Of a stretch of DNA of 64,000 nucleotides, positions 53,642 through 62,234 are shown piece by piece. Under the pieces are notes generated by a model, which was not told where the DNA came from, made no database searches, and was given only the letters and a program-made list of their open reading frames with translations. Each line of letters begins with the position of its first letter. The first letter of the stretch is position 1. The stretch comes from a virus. A program made the translations under genes and the position numbers. The stretch is taken from IMG/VR virus record IMGVR_UViG_3300031963_000026, positions 62,001-126,000 of that record. One strand, 5' to 3'.

Positions 53642-56600
53642 TTAGATATTTTCAAAAGACGCACCTGTTGGTGTAATTAAGAACTCGATATCAATGAATT
53701 CCAAAGATTTAGTTGGTTTAATATAAACTTTACCCACCAATTGGTTTCTATCCAAATCTTCGGGTGAAGAACTTACCGTAACTCTGAAATCATATAGACC
53801 TCTATCTCTTCTAATTGAATCCAAAATAGGATTAACCGCATCTAAGAAATCTTGTCTAACTTTCTCATCGTTTTGTTCAAACAACAATCTAACCGCAACC
53901 GCTGAAATTAATTTACGAGCTTGTAACAACAATCTTCTAACATTTAATCTGTCAAGTGCTGATTGTGCAACTTGTAGTGTTTTATTACCCCAAATTACAG
54001 TTCCAACATCTGAGAAAGTTGCGATAGGATTAATTCTTCCTTGATACAATGTATCTCTATCTGTTTGAGTTAGTTTTCTTCTTGCTTTTACCGAATTAAC
54101 CAAACCTCTAGTATAACCCGCCGATGCGAACCAAGGGAAAGCTATATTATCGGTAAGTGCTAAGTTTCTACAAACCTCACCTGTTGGTGGAAGATAAATT
54201 TGTGTGTTATTAACAGTATCTCTAACTAAAATCCAAGGATAATAAGTTGATGTATAGTTAGAATCAATACCAGTATCATCCAAAGTATTAACAGCTTCAG
54301 TCGGATCAATGAAATCTTGTGAATCCACCGTTGAAACCAATAGGTCAATATCGGGAGTTGTTGTGATATAGATCGAATCCGCTCTATCTTGCTCAACCAT
54401 CTCAATTGCGTTTTCAACTAAGTTACTGTTATTTACATAATCAATACCCGGAGTTGCGAATACGTTAATATTAGTTGCTTCAGGATTTGCGAATGTTTGA
54501 ATACCAATTAAGTAAGCATAATAGTCAGTTGTTGCATAATCGGTAGTGTTATTACCATATGTATATGGTCTAAACGCACCCCAACCAGTTGCCGATGGAT
54601 ATCTTGTATCACAAGTAGATGAAACACCTTTCTGATATCCTGTACCACCTAAAATAAATTCATCACCATTAGATCTTCTTTCTCTATAAATGTCCCAACC
54701 ATCAAAACCACCTTGAACTAAGAATGTGAATTTACGTGATTGTATTTTATAATATGGATTAGCGGGATCTGTTGGGTCTGTTGTGAAACTTGTTGATCCA
54801 ACTTCAAATGCCGATGTTCCTGAAGATAGGTATGAATTTGCGATAGTTACTACCGTAGCACCACTATCCATGTGGAAACCTTTAGTTTGATAAGTCCAAC
54901 TTGATGCCTCATTACAAATACTTGTTGGGTTTTGTTTTCCTTTATATTGGAACAAATCGGAGTCAATACCCAATTGTGATGAAAATCCTAAGTAAGTAGT
55001 TCTAACTTTATCACCACTTGATGTTGTTGAATTATCTGCCGAACCTGTAGCATTTCCAAATGGTGGGTTGTAAATAACTTCACCAGGGAAATCATACTTA
55101 GTTTTATATACAGGTTGTGGTGGTGTGTTTGATGTTGAAGAATAGGTTCTTTCAATTAAACCTTCAAAACCACAAGGAATGGCATCTACAGGTGCATCAT
55201 AATTAAGCTCCAACATAATAAACTTAGAGTTTAATTGGTATTCACCATCAGAGGTACCAACTTTAACACCAATGTAACTATTTTGACTAGGATCCATTGT
55301 ACAGTTTGTGAATTTCTCCAAAATAACAGGATTTGTGTCCGTATCGTAAAAATCCCTAACAGCAATATCAAAAGTTAAATTATTGAACGACATATTCAAT
55401 ATTGAAACTTTAACTTGTGTATTAGCAGCATTACCATCTGAAATTGTAATTACTTTGAAAAGTTCATACACCTGATTACCTCGAAGTTCTGAAACCACCC
55501 AAGGAGAACTTGGTGTTTGGTAAGGATCTAAGAAATAAGCCATAGTTCCTGTTGTGTTAGCAGCTCTCAACCCCGGTAACTGAATTAAACTTGTGCTTAG
55601 TCCTCTAATGTAACCTTTATTATAACCAAAATTCAACAAGTTAGGATAAATTTCTTCTACGAAAAGAGGAACTACTGTTCTGTCTTTACCAAAATTATCT
55701 TTACCCAATACTTTACTCAAATAGTTAGTTCCTGTTTGTTGCATTGACGCAGTTAGTGTGAATGGTGTGGAATTTGAAGTTGTTAAACCTGAAATTTGGA
55801 ATTCTGTGTATGGATTTTTAGTTACACCGCTATTTACATCTACCAAATTAACATTTGATTGAGCACTTACAACAAAATCGGGTCCCGCAACTCCGGAACC
55901 GTAATTAGAAACACCTCTTGATCTCAATGTTGCAACCACCATATTATTATATGCTGAATATGCAGTACCTGACCAACCAAAAGTTTGTCCCGAAATCGTT
56001 CCCGTGTATGATGTGTAAGATCCAGCACTTAAACCTCCCGACAATGAACTTAAGAAAGTTACAAAAGAACGACCAACATACGCATTGCCCGAACTGATAT
56101 TAAACAATGAATAATACCAAGGATCATTTAAATAAGATGTGTAATCCTGAGATGATGCGTTTGTGTTATAAACACCTAAAACGTTTGTTGAAGCCGTGTA
56201 AGCACCTGATGTATATGTTGTGTTAGTTGCCGATGGTAAACTACCAAAAATATATGATGTTGCACCTGAATTAACTTGAACAACCGCAGCGGTATCATTA
56301 CCAAAAACCGTTAATAATAAATTTTGTAAATCTGTTGTAAATGTTGAAGTACTACCATCTATTTTAGTATATGACGCATTTACGTCTGTATATGCTGACA
56401 ATCCGTTTGTTAAAATATTTACAGTTCCCGTTGAGTTAGCACTAAATGTAACTGTGAATCCAACAGGTGTATTACCTGTAATACCAATTGTTGATGTATT
56501 TGGATTTGCAATCGTTTTGATAGTCCAAGATGGTCCTGCATCATATCCTGATAGACCTAATATTCTTGATACAAATAACTGATTTGATTGTTGTAAATAT

Positions 56601-56848
56601 GATTTTGCAATATATGCCATTTCATATTTAGGAATTTGTGTGTTCACAAATTTTTCTGTTGAAGTTCCACCGAAATATGTTTCATACTCATCAAAACTAG
56701 TGATAAAAATTGGTTCGAAAGCGGGACCTTTTAGTGCCTCACCAACCAAACCCAATGTTGTAACACCAACACTTTGAGCAACAAAACTTAAATCCCTTTC
56801 TGAGGTATAAACCCCAGGTGAAACGAATACCTTATTTGCTGTAGCCAT
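53642..56848 (-). CDS. tail sheath protein gp18-like
   Basis: A 1068-residue contractile sheath protein; T4 gp18 is 659. The N-terminus VFVSPGVYTSERDLSFVAQS with VTTLGLVGEALKGPAFEP is the classic sheath start. The C-terminal 200 residues include NLALTDNIAFPWFASAGYTRG, a LTQTDRDTLYQGRINPI segment and LIKP-type final strands (VGKVYIKPTKSLEFIDIEF), the conserved polymerisation domain. The extra 400 residues lie in the middle as surface-exposed beta domains. It starts the tube-sheath operon with a TATTTAT motif 29 nt upstream. Confidence 0.93.
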   Translation of the reverse strand: MATANKVFVSPGVYTSERDLSFVAQSVGVTTLGLVGEALKGPAFEPIFITSFDEYETYFGGTSTEKFVNTQIPKYEMAYIAKSYLQQSNQLFVSRILGLSGYDAGPSWTIKTIANPNTSTIGITGNTPVGFTVTFSANSTGTVNILTNGLSAYTDVNASYTKIDGSTSTFTTDLQNLLLTVFGNDTAAVVQVNSGATSYIFGSLPSATNTTYTSGAYTASTNVLGVYNTNASSQDYTSYLNDPWYYSLFNISSGNAYVGRSFVTFLSSLSGGLSAGSYTSYTGTISGQTFGWSGTAYSAYNNMVVATLRSRGVSNYGSGVAGPDFVVSAQSNVNLVDVNSGVTKNPYTEFQISGLTTSNSTPFTLTASMQQTGTNYLSKVLGKDNFGKDRTVVPLFVEEIYPNLLNFGYNKGYIRGLSTSLIQLPGLRAANTTGTMAYFLDPYQTPSSPWVVSELRGNQVYELFKVITISDGNAANTQVKVSILNMSFNNLTFDIAVRDFYDTDTNPVILEKFTNCTMDPSQNSYIGVKVGTSDGEYQLNSKFIMLELNYDAPVDAIPCGFEGLIERTYSSTSNTPPQPVYKTKYDFPGEVIYNPPFGNATGSADNSTTSSGDKVRTTYLGFSSQLGIDSDLFQYKGKQNPTSICNEASSWTYQTKGFHMDSGATVVTIANSYLSSGTSAFEVGSTSFTTDPTDPANPYYKIQSRKFTFLVQGGFDGWDIYRERRSNGDEFILGGTGYQKGVSSTCDTRYPSATGWGAFRPYTYGNNTTDYATTDYYAYLIGIQTFANPEATNINVFATPGIDYVNNSNLVENAIEMVEQDRADSIYITTTPDIDLLVSTVDSQDFIDPTEAVNTLDDTGIDSNYTSTYYPWILVRDTVNNTQIYLPPTGEVCRNLALTDNIAFPWFASAGYTRGLVNSVKARRKLTQTDRDTLYQGRINPIATFSDVGTVIWGNKTLQVAQSALDRLNVRRLLLQARKLISAVAVRLLFEQNDEKVRQDFLDAVNPILDSIRRDRGLYDFRVTVSSSPEDLDRNQLVGKVYIKPTKSLEFIDIEFLITPTGASFENI

Positions 56849-56877
56849 TATAATAAAAGTTTTTTAATTTATTTACC

Positions 56878-56884
56878 ATAAATA
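56878..56884 (-). promoter_or_regulatory. TATTTAT motif before sheath gene
   Basis: Coding-strand GTATTTATGG, 29 nt before the ATG at 56848. Confidence 0.45.
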
Positions 56885-56970
56885 CTTTACTTTTAACCAA
56901 AAACCGAAGATAATATAAAGTTCATTATCTTTATTTCTACTAAAAATATCTTTTTTTGATATTTAACGAT

Positions 56971-57129
56971 ATGGATACCGAGAAAGTCAAAAACGTTAAA
57001 ATAAGTAAGACCTCACATGATTTATTAAAATCATATTGTGACGACCGTGGATTAAAAATTTATAAGTTTTTGGAAAAACTAATTAAAGATAATTGTAAAT
57101 CTAAAAAAGATTTATACGGTGACAATTAA
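56971..57129 (+). CDS. small ribbon-helix-helix-like protein on the opposite strand
   Basis: A 52-codon plus-strand gene from ATG at 56971 to TAA at 57127-57129. The peptide has a short polar start, VKISKTSHDLLKSYCDDRGL and KIYKFLEKLIKDNC, matching the beta-strand/helix/helix pattern of Arc/MetJ-type ribbon-helix-helix DNA-binding proteins. It fills the gap between the sheath and terminator-like genes, overlapping the latter's stop tail-to-tail by 3 nt. It lies opposite the late operons on either side, so it may be an early regulator. Too short for most ORF cut-offs. Confidence 0.7.
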   Translation: MDTEKVKNVKISKTSHDLLKSYCDDRGLKIYKFLEKLIKDNCKSKKDLYGDN

Positions 57130-58160
57130 ACTAATACTGTTTTATAAACAATAAATCCATTTTGACCCGAATCTGTTAACACAACATCGGTTCTTAGAAC
57201 ATCCCCCGAATTTATCTCAAGAATTGGTGTTGTAATGAGAACATTATTAATGTAAGTTGAATACGATGATATATTACTTGAATCATTAACACTCATATTC
57301 ACTTTATATTGTATGGTTCTTGTATCTGAAGTATAAGATGAATTAAAATTAATAGTAGTTTCAAATGTTTCAGGATTATCGGGATATTTTTTTCTTTTTT
57401 GGTTTGGTTTTTTACCATCCAACTCAAACATAGTGAATTGTCTTGAAATTGCCGGTTTTACTTGGAACTCGTTTTCGTCCAAAAGGAACCCTTGTAGTGT
57501 AAAACTGTATTTTTGTAAGTAGAATTTTCTTTTCTCAACATCCATAACCGATTCATCAACAATATCACCCCTTAATATGGGAATATAATGTCCTTTTATT
57601 ACGGTATAAGCTTGTCGAGATGCGAATTTTTCTATAATAACTTTATTGAAAGAATTAACTTCTCTCATTCTGTTACATATAATATAAACGTTATATGTTA
57701 TATCAATCGGAACGGGTTGTGGTATGGAATAAACATCAACACCTTTTCTAGTTCCATCCCATGTTGGAACCGCAACGTATTGATATTGTCTTCTATTAGG
57801 AATATTGAACATTCCACCATATGTTTGTCCAAATTGTACCTCGGGAACTCTAACCACAGTAACAAATGGTAATGAAACGTTTTTATCCAAGTCCTGCGTA
57901 TCCCAAGTTTGTGTAAATTGTGCCCAATTTTGAGTTGTAATAATAAGATCTAAAGTAGGAACAATTTTTCCTTCACTTATAATTTGTAATTCATCCTTAA
58001 CAAAATCCAAAAATCCTCTATCTAAGTCCGCATGAAGTATAGATTTTGGTAAATATGTCCCATCCTCATTGATTTTATCAAGAAGTTCTTGCCTTCTAGC
58101 CGGTCCAAATTTGGGTTCAACTAAAGGTAATGTTGGTATTATTTTCTTAGGTAACGCCAT
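57126..58160 (-). CDS. tail terminator/sheath stabiliser-like protein
   Basis: A 344-residue protein. A helical N-terminus (RRQELLDKINEDGTYLPKSI) precedes a beta-rich core with PVPIDITYNVYIICNRMREV and KFYLQKYSFTLQGFLLDENE, a pattern like the tail-terminator fold of T4 gp15/gp3. It lies between the sheath and the neck-like gene, the place where gp15 (sheath stabiliser, 272 residues) or gp3 would be expected. The C-terminal 90 residues look like an added immunoglobulin-like domain. Identification is by position and fold pattern. Confidence 0.5.
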   Translation of the reverse strand: MALPKKIIPTLPLVEPKFGPARRQELLDKINEDGTYLPKSILHADLDRGFLDFVKDELQIISEGKIVPTLDLIITTQNWAQFTQTWDTQDLDKNVSLPFVTVVRVPEVQFGQTYGGMFNIPNRRQYQYVAVPTWDGTRKGVDVYSIPQPVPIDITYNVYIICNRMREVNSFNKVIIEKFASRQAYTVIKGHYIPILRGDIVDESVMDVEKRKFYLQKYSFTLQGFLLDENEFQVKPAISRQFTMFELDGKKPNQKRKKYPDNPETFETTINFNSSYTSDTRTIQYKVNMSVNDSSNISSYSTYINNVLITTPILEINSGDVLRTDVVLTDSGQNGFIVYKTVLV

Positions 58161-58162
58161 TA

Positions 58163-58678
58163 TTATATTCCATTAAATTCATTTCTATTAACAGGTACCG
58201 CCACGAATGTTCTATAAAAAGGTTTATATCCGCCATAAGTATGTTTCAAATCTGAAGTAACACGACCATCATTAGCTACACTATAATACCTTACTTTTGA
58301 TTCCGTTTCATAATATGCAATATAATCACCGTATTCTATATCAATACTTAATTCATCCAATTCTTTTTGATACACCGAAAACGTCATGTTACCTGGTTCC
58401 ATTTGATCTAACTTACTGTTTCCAATAAATTTGTTTTCAGGTGCAACAATCTTAACATACGCTTTGAACTCCACAGGGGGTTGATAGGTAATACCACCTT
58501 CGGGTGCTTCACCATAAACATCGTCTTTTTTGGTTTTACTTTTATCCACTTTATATAAAACCAAAGTAAAGTTCATATCACCTTCCAACCATTCACGACC
58601 CATCTCAATATCTAAGTCGTAGTCTTCAGCTCCAAAAAACTTTCCTAATCTTGTTATCGGTACTTTACGCTCTGCCAT
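58163..58678 (-). CDS. neck protein, gp14-like candidate
   Basis: A 171-residue protein with conserved-looking segments RLGKFFGAEDYDLDIEMGRE and IEYGDYIAYYETESKVRYYS and a C-terminus VPVNRNEFNGI. Size, position next to the terminator-like gene and beta-rich character fit the T4 gp14 neck protein family (T4 gp14 is 256). It begins the leftward late block; a TATTTAT motif ends 4 nt before its ATG. Assignment is moderate because the sequence itself gives no decisive motif. Confidence 0.45.
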   Translation of the reverse strand: MAERKVPITRLGKFFGAEDYDLDIEMGREWLEGDMNFTLVLYKVDKSKTKKDDVYGEAPEGGITYQPPVEFKAYVKIVAPENKFIGNSKLDQMEPGNMTFSVYQKELDELSIDIEYGDYIAYYETESKVRYYSVANDGRVTSDLKHTYGGYKPFYRTFVAVPVNRNEFNGI

Positions 58679-58682
58679 ATTG

Positions 58683-58689
58683 ATAAATA
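58683..58689 (-). promoter_or_regulatory. TATTTAT motif in the divergent region
   Basis: TATTTAT-CAAT-ATG on the minus strand, identical to the arrangement before the third array copy at 61191. It lies in the 42-nt gap between the divergent late block and the SNF2 gene. Confidence 0.5.
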
Positions 58690-58720
58690 CTTGATTGTTT
58701 ATTATATTTACCTTTTAAGT

Positions 58721-60475
58721 ATGAATGAAATAAAAATCAATCAACCGCTTGAAATCAGAGCACTTGATGTCCTTGATAGTTATTCAGGGGCAAACAATTA
58801 TATTATTAAATTAAAAATCAAAAAAGATACCAATAAAAAGTTCTATCCAACAAGAAACCAAGCGGAATATATCTTGGCTTATAAAGATTCCGTTCCAAAA
58901 GTTGCAAGAAAATGGGTGGAACTTGATATGTATTTTGCCAATAAATTTGCTGATGAAAAATTATTAACCGAAGTTCCAACCAAAATATGGGTTGAGAAGT
59001 TATTGGTTGAAAAAGATACGTCTTATCACATTTGGGGTAAGTATTTTGAACACGAGGAATTATATGATTTTTGGATTCCTAAATCAGGAATTATTAAAGA
59101 TACTTCTGTTAAGGTTGTTATTGACTATGAAAAGTATTCACATAGACCGCCTCTTTCACACCAAAAAGAAGGTATTGAGAAATTAGTTGGAAATAAAAAA
59201 TACATTCTTGCCGATGATATGGGTTTGGGGAAGACAACACAAACAATTATTGCTGCGTTGGAGACAGGGGTTGAGAAGGTTTTAATTATTAGTCCTGCAT
59301 CATTGAAGATCAACTGGCAACGTGAGATTGAAAATTACACGGATAGATCGGTTGTAATTATTGATGGGAAGAAATGGGAATCCGCCGATTTTGTTATCGT
59401 AAATTATGACATTTTGAAAAACTTTCATGATCCAAAAAATCGGGAAGAAAGTCAAATATTGAATGAAGGATTTGGGTTGGTCATTATTGATGAAGCACAT
59501 TATATTCAAAACACACAAGCACAAAGAACAAAACTTATTAACGATTTTGTTAAAAAAATTGATAGATTATGGTTATTAACCGGAACACCAATGACATCAA
59601 GACCAATAAACTATTATAACTTATTAAGTTTGATTGATTCACCCGTTGCAATGAATTGGATGGCTTATGTTATGAGATATTGTGAAGGTTATCAATTCAA
59701 GGTAGGGAATAGAAAAGTTTGGAATGTTAATGGTGCGTCAAATCTTGAAGAATTAAGAGATAGAACATCTCGTCAAGTATTAAGAAGATTAAAAACCGAC
59801 GTATTGGATCTTCCTGAAAAAATCATCACACCCGTTTATCTTAAATTGAAATCTTATGAATATGAACGATTGATGGGTGAATATTATGATTGGTATGATA
59901 ACTCTAAAGAATCTACCTCATTAACCGTACAATTCACTAAATTAATGAAGGTTAGACAGGTTATATCGGAAGAAAAAGTAAAATCAACAATTGAATTATG
60001 TGAAAACATTATTGAACAAGGAAAGAAAGTAATTGTTTTTACCAATTTTACCAACTCGTTAAACTCTATCTTATCTCACTTCGGAAAAAAAGCGGTTGGT
60101 CTTGATGGTAGTATGCCTCAAGGTATGAGACAAGATAACGTTGATAAATTCCAAAATGATGAAAATATTATGGTGTTTGTTGGGAACATTAAAGCAGCTG
60201 GGGTTGGTATCACATTAACATCTGCGGAAGTTGTTGTTATGAATGACCTGTCATTTGTACCGTCAGATCACTCACAAGCCGAGGATCGTGCTTATCGTTA
60301 TGGTCAAAAAAATAACGTTTTGGTATATTATCCTATTTTTGATAACACGATTGAGGGTATTATTTATAACATTCTACAAAAGAAGAAAAACATCTTTGAA
60401 ACCGTTATGGGGGATAATTTAAGTAAGGGTGATATGGTGGAGGAAATCATGAATATGATTAACACAAAAAGATAA
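58721..60475 (+). CDS. SNF2-family helicase
   Basis: A 584-residue superfamily 2 ATPase starting at the ATG at 58721 (a TTG start at 58691 would add ten hydrophobic residues and is less likely). Motifs: LADDMGLGKTTQT (Walker A, near residue 170), IIDEAHYIQN (DEAH box), LLTGTPMTSR (motif III), and AGVGITLTSAEVVVMNDLSF with SQAEDRAYRYGQ (motifs V and VI, SNF2 signature). The N-terminal 150 residues resemble the extra domain of SMARCAL1-like annealing helicases. It probably remodels replication or recombination intermediates, as UvsW does in T4. Confidence 0.88.
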   Translation: MNEIKINQPLEIRALDVLDSYSGANNYIIKLKIKKDTNKKFYPTRNQAEYILAYKDSVPKVARKWVELDMYFANKFADEKLLTEVPTKIWVEKLLVEKDTSYHIWGKYFEHEELYDFWIPKSGIIKDTSVKVVIDYEKYSHRPPLSHQKEGIEKLVGNKKYILADDMGLGKTTQTIIAALETGVEKVLIISPASLKINWQREIENYTDRSVVIIDGKKWESADFVIVNYDILKNFHDPKNREESQILNEGFGLVIIDEAHYIQNTQAQRTKLINDFVKKIDRLWLLTGTPMTSRPINYYNLLSLIDSPVAMNWMAYVMRYCEGYQFKVGNRKVWNVNGASNLEELRDRTSRQVLRRLKTDVLDLPEKIITPVYLKLKSYEYERLMGEYYDWYDNSKESTSLTVQFTKLMKVRQVISEEKVKSTIELCENIIEQGKKVIVFTNFTNSLNSILSHFGKKAVGLDGSMPQGMRQDNVDKFQNDENIMVFVGNIKAAGVGITLTSAEVVVMNDLSFVPSDHSQAEDRAYRYGQKNNVLVYYPIFDNTIEGIIYNILQKKKNIFETVMGDNLSKGDMVEEIMNMINTKR

Positions 60476-60480
60476 TGATA

Positions 60481-60487
60481 TATTTAT
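60481..60487 (+). promoter_or_regulatory. TATTTAT motif before array copy 1
   Basis: TATTTAT-CATT-ATG; 4-nt gap. Confidence 0.5.
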
Positions 60488-60491
60488 CATT

Positions 60492-60815
60492 ATGAAAGTT
60501 AAAGTAACAGAAGATAAGTTATACCCTGTTTTCAAAAAATTTATGGAAACTCAGTTTAAGAATTATGAATGGATCGAAGATAATTATGATGTTGTTTTGT
60601 TTATGAGTCCCGGAGGAGATTCTTATTTGGCGTTGAGTAAAGATAAAACTTTATTAATTTATGCTAAAACCGCAAAAAAAATCCTTAATTACCTTCCTAT
60701 GGAACGATCTATGTTCCTATCACTTATGACTAGATGGGTAGGAGAGACCTTAAATATTAAGGGTATAACCCTCTCGCAGTTTCAACAGTTGGTTTTGATT
60801 AGCCTTAATAGATAA
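60492..60815 (+). CDS. tandem array protein, copy 1
   Basis: A 107-residue member of a five-copy family of unknown function. It shares the N-terminus MKVKVTEDKLYPVFKKFMET and the later block ILNYLPMERSMFLSLM...W with the others, but the middle (VVLFMSPGGDSYLALSKDK) and the C-terminus (LSQFQQLVLISLNR) are the most divergent. It lacks the 24-bp trailing block of the other copies. It is a small soluble alpha/beta protein with a helical start and no recognised domain. It lies 16 nt after the SNF2 gene. Confidence 0.75.
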   Translation: MKVKVTEDKLYPVFKKFMETQFKNYEWIEDNYDVVLFMSPGGDSYLALSKDKTLLIYAKTAKKILNYLPMERSMFLSLMTRWVGETLNIKGITLSQFQQLVLISLNR

Positions 60816-60823
60816 TAATAATA

Positions 60824-60830
60824 TATTTAT
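60824..60830 (+). promoter_or_regulatory. TATTTAT motif before array copy 2
   Basis: TATTTAT-CATT-ATG; 4-nt gap. Confidence 0.5.
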
Positions 60831-60834
60831 CATT

Positions 60835-61176
60835 ATGAAAGTTAAAGTAACAGAAGAAAAGTTATATCCATTATTCAAAAAATTCATGGAAACTCAGTTT
60901 AAGAAATATGAATGGAGAAAAGGTAAATTTGATTCCATTTGGTTCATAGACCCTGAAGGATATGGTCACATGGGATTGTTGAAAAATAAAGAGTTATTAA
61001 TCTATCGTGAGATTAAAGATCAAATTCTTCGCTACATTCCTATGGAAAAATCTATGTTACAAACACTTATGAGTAAGTGGGTAGAAGAAACCCTTCAAGT
61101 TGAAGGGTTAACCGTTCCCACTGTACCCCAATTTACAATACCGCGTTTTTATGATGGTGATACCTTTCCATTATAA
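60835..61176 (+). CDS. tandem array protein, copy 2
   Basis: A 113-residue paralogue. Central segment SIWFIDPEGYGHMGLLKNKE and the block ILRYIPMEKSMLQTLMSKW are shared with copies 3-5. The C-terminus is the longest of the array (VEGLTVPTVPQFTIPRFYD) and ends FPL, encoded by the 24-bp block that also carries the promoter of copy 3. Function unknown. Confidence 0.78.
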   Translation: MKVKVTEEKLYPLFKKFMETQFKKYEWRKGKFDSIWFIDPEGYGHMGLLKNKELLIYREIKDQILRYIPMEKSMLQTLMSKWVEETLQVEGLTVPTVPQFTIPRFYDGDTFPL

Positions 61177-61186
61177 GAATATTTAT
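61163..61186 (+). repeat. 24-bp inter-gene block, copy 1 of 4
   Basis: Begins CCTTTCCATTATAAG and ends in ATATTTAT. It encodes the Phe-Pro-Leu-stop end of copy 2 and supplies the TATTTAT motif of copy 3. Confidence 0.85.
61180..61186 (+). promoter_or_regulatory. TATTTAT motif before array copy 3
   Basis: TATTTAT-CAAT-ATG; 4-nt gap. Confidence 0.5.
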
Positions 61187-61190
61187 CAAT

Positions 61191-61526
61191 ATGAAAGTTA
61201 AAGTAACAGAAGATAAGTTATACCCTGTTTTCAAAAAATTTATGGAAACTCAGTTTAAGAATTATGAATGGAGAAAAGATCGGAATGATGACATTTGGTT
61301 TTCAGATCCTAAAGGGTATGGTCATTTGGGATTGGTACACATTAAGGATTTATTGATCTATCGTGATATTAGAAAAAAAATACTTCGTTATCTTCCTATG
61401 GAACAATCTATGTTAAACTCACTTATGAGTAAGTGGGTAGAAGAGACCCTTCAAGTTAAGGGGTTAGCCCCCACTTTGGCAAGACACGAATCCTATCCAT
61501 TAGTTGATGGATCCTTTCCATTATAA
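61191..61526 (+). CDS. tandem array protein, copy 3
   Basis: A 111-residue paralogue. The first 27 residues are identical or nearly identical to copy 1, while the middle (DIWFSDPKGYGHLGLVHIKD) and the block ILRYLPMEQSMLNSLMSKW follow copy 2, giving a mosaic look. The C-terminus ends DGSFPL, encoded by the 24-bp block. Function unknown. Confidence 0.78.
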   Translation: MKVKVTEDKLYPVFKKFMETQFKNYEWRKDRNDDIWFSDPKGYGHLGLVHIKDLLIYRDIRKKILRYLPMEQSMLNSLMSKWVEETLQVKGLAPTLARHESYPLVDGSFPL

Positions 61527-61536
61527 GAATATTTAT
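61513..61536 (+). repeat. 24-bp inter-gene block, copy 2 of 4
   Basis: Same sequence as at 61163-61186, spaced exactly 350 bp from it. It encodes FPL-stop of copy 3 and the motif before copy 4. Confidence 0.85.
61530..61536 (+). promoter_or_regulatory. TATTTAT motif before array copy 4
   Basis: TATTTAT-CATT-ATG; 4-nt gap. Confidence 0.5.
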
Positions 61537-61540
61537 CATT

Positions 61541-61849
61541 ATGAAAGTTAAAGTAACAGAAGAAAAGTTATATCCAGTATTCAAAAAATTTATGGAAACT
61601 CAGTTTAAGAATTATGAATGGACAAAAGATGAATATGGGTGTATTGATTTTGTGGATCCTGAAGGATTTGGTCATTTGGAATTGGAAAACAATGAAGATT
61701 TATGGGTTTATGGTGATATTAAAGATCAAATTCTTCGCTACATTCCTATGGAAGAATATATGTTAGAATCACTTATGGGTAGATGGGTTGGAGATACCTT
61801 TCAAATTGAGGGTATAAACACCAGTATAGAATCGTTTCCAAATTTTTAA
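61541..61849 (+). CDS. tandem array protein, copy 4, shortened
   Basis: A 102-residue paralogue with CIDFVDPEGFGHLELENNED in the middle and ILRYIPMEEYMLESLMGRW later. An in-frame TAA at 61847-61849 ends it early: reading on in frame gives eight more codons ending in Phe-Pro-Leu-stop (to 61876), as in copies 2 and 3. So this copy lost its ancestral C-terminus by a nonsense change. Function unknown. Confidence 0.78.
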   Translation: MKVKVTEEKLYPVFKKFMETQFKNYEWTKDEYGCIDFVDPEGFGHLELENNEDLWVYGDIKDQILRYIPMEEYMLESLMGRWVGDTFQIEGINTSIESFPNF

Positions 61850-61862
61850 ATCGTTGAAAATG

Positions 61863-61886
61863 CCTTTCCATTGTAAGAATATTTAT
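61863..61886 (+). repeat. 24-bp inter-gene block, copy 3 of 4
   Basis: One-base variant (TTGTAAG for TTATAAG), 350 bp after the previous block. Confidence 0.85.
61880..61886 (+). promoter_or_regulatory. TATTTAT motif before array copy 5
   Basis: TATTTAT-ATGGT-ATG; 5-nt gap, same as before the superoxide dismutase gene. Confidence 0.5.
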
Positions 61887-61891
61887 ATGGT

Positions 61892-62182
61892 ATGAAAGTC
61901 AAGGTAACAGAAGAAAAGTTATATCCAGTTTTCAAAAAATTCATGGAAACTCAGTTTAAGAAATATGAATGGAGAAAAGATGAACTTGGGACTATTTGGT
62001 TTATGGATCCTGAAGGATTTGGTGATCTGGAATTGGGAGATAAAAATTTATGGGTTCATCGTGATATTAAAAATAAAATTCTTCGTTATCTTCCTATGGA
62101 AGAATCTATGTTAGACTCGCTTATATCTAGATGGGTTGGAGATACTTTTCAAATTGAGGGTATAAACATCCTCGAGATGTGA
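61892..62182 (+). CDS. tandem array protein, copy 5, shortened
   Basis: A 96-residue paralogue with TIWFMDPEGFGDLELGDKN and ILRYLPMEESMLDSLISRW. It ends at TGA (62180-62182); the remnant of the ancestral C-terminus (encoding GDTFPL-stop) is still readable about 25-50 nt downstream but in another frame. So the end decayed by a frameshift or small indel. Function unknown. Confidence 0.78.
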   Translation: MKVKVTEEKLYPVFKKFMETQFKKYEWRKDELGTIWFMDPEGFGDLELGDKNLWVHRDIKNKILRYLPMEESMLDSLISRWVGDTFQIEGINILEM

Positions 62183-62210
62183 TTGCCATGGTAGGAGGAA
62201 GTTGGTGATA

Positions 62211-62234
62211 CCTTTCCATTATAAGAATATTTAT
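62211..62234 (+). repeat. 24-bp inter-gene block, copy 4 of 4
   Basis: Identical to the first block, 348 bp after the third; it lies directly before the superoxide dismutase gene. Confidence 0.85.
62228..62234 (+). promoter_or_regulatory. TATTTAT motif before superoxide dismutase
   Basis: TATTTAT-ATGGT-ATG; 5-nt gap. Confidence 0.5.

Larger units (their letters stand above)
60492..62182 (+). repeat. five-copy tandem gene array, ~350-bp unit
   Basis: Five paralogous genes start at 60492, 60835, 61191, 61541 and 61892 (spacings 343, 356, 350, 351). The next gene, superoxide dismutase, starts 348 nt after copy 5 behind the same promoter block, so the array has expanded by unit duplication next to it. 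Confidence 0.9.

Noticed and set aside
58691-58720. TTG start extending the SNF2 helicase by ten residues
   Set aside because: The extension is hydrophobic and overlaps the promoter region; ATG at 58721 fits better.
62193-62210. AGGAGG as the ribosome-binding site of the superoxide dismutase
   Set aside because: It is about 42 nt before the ATG; it belongs to the decayed end of array copy 5.
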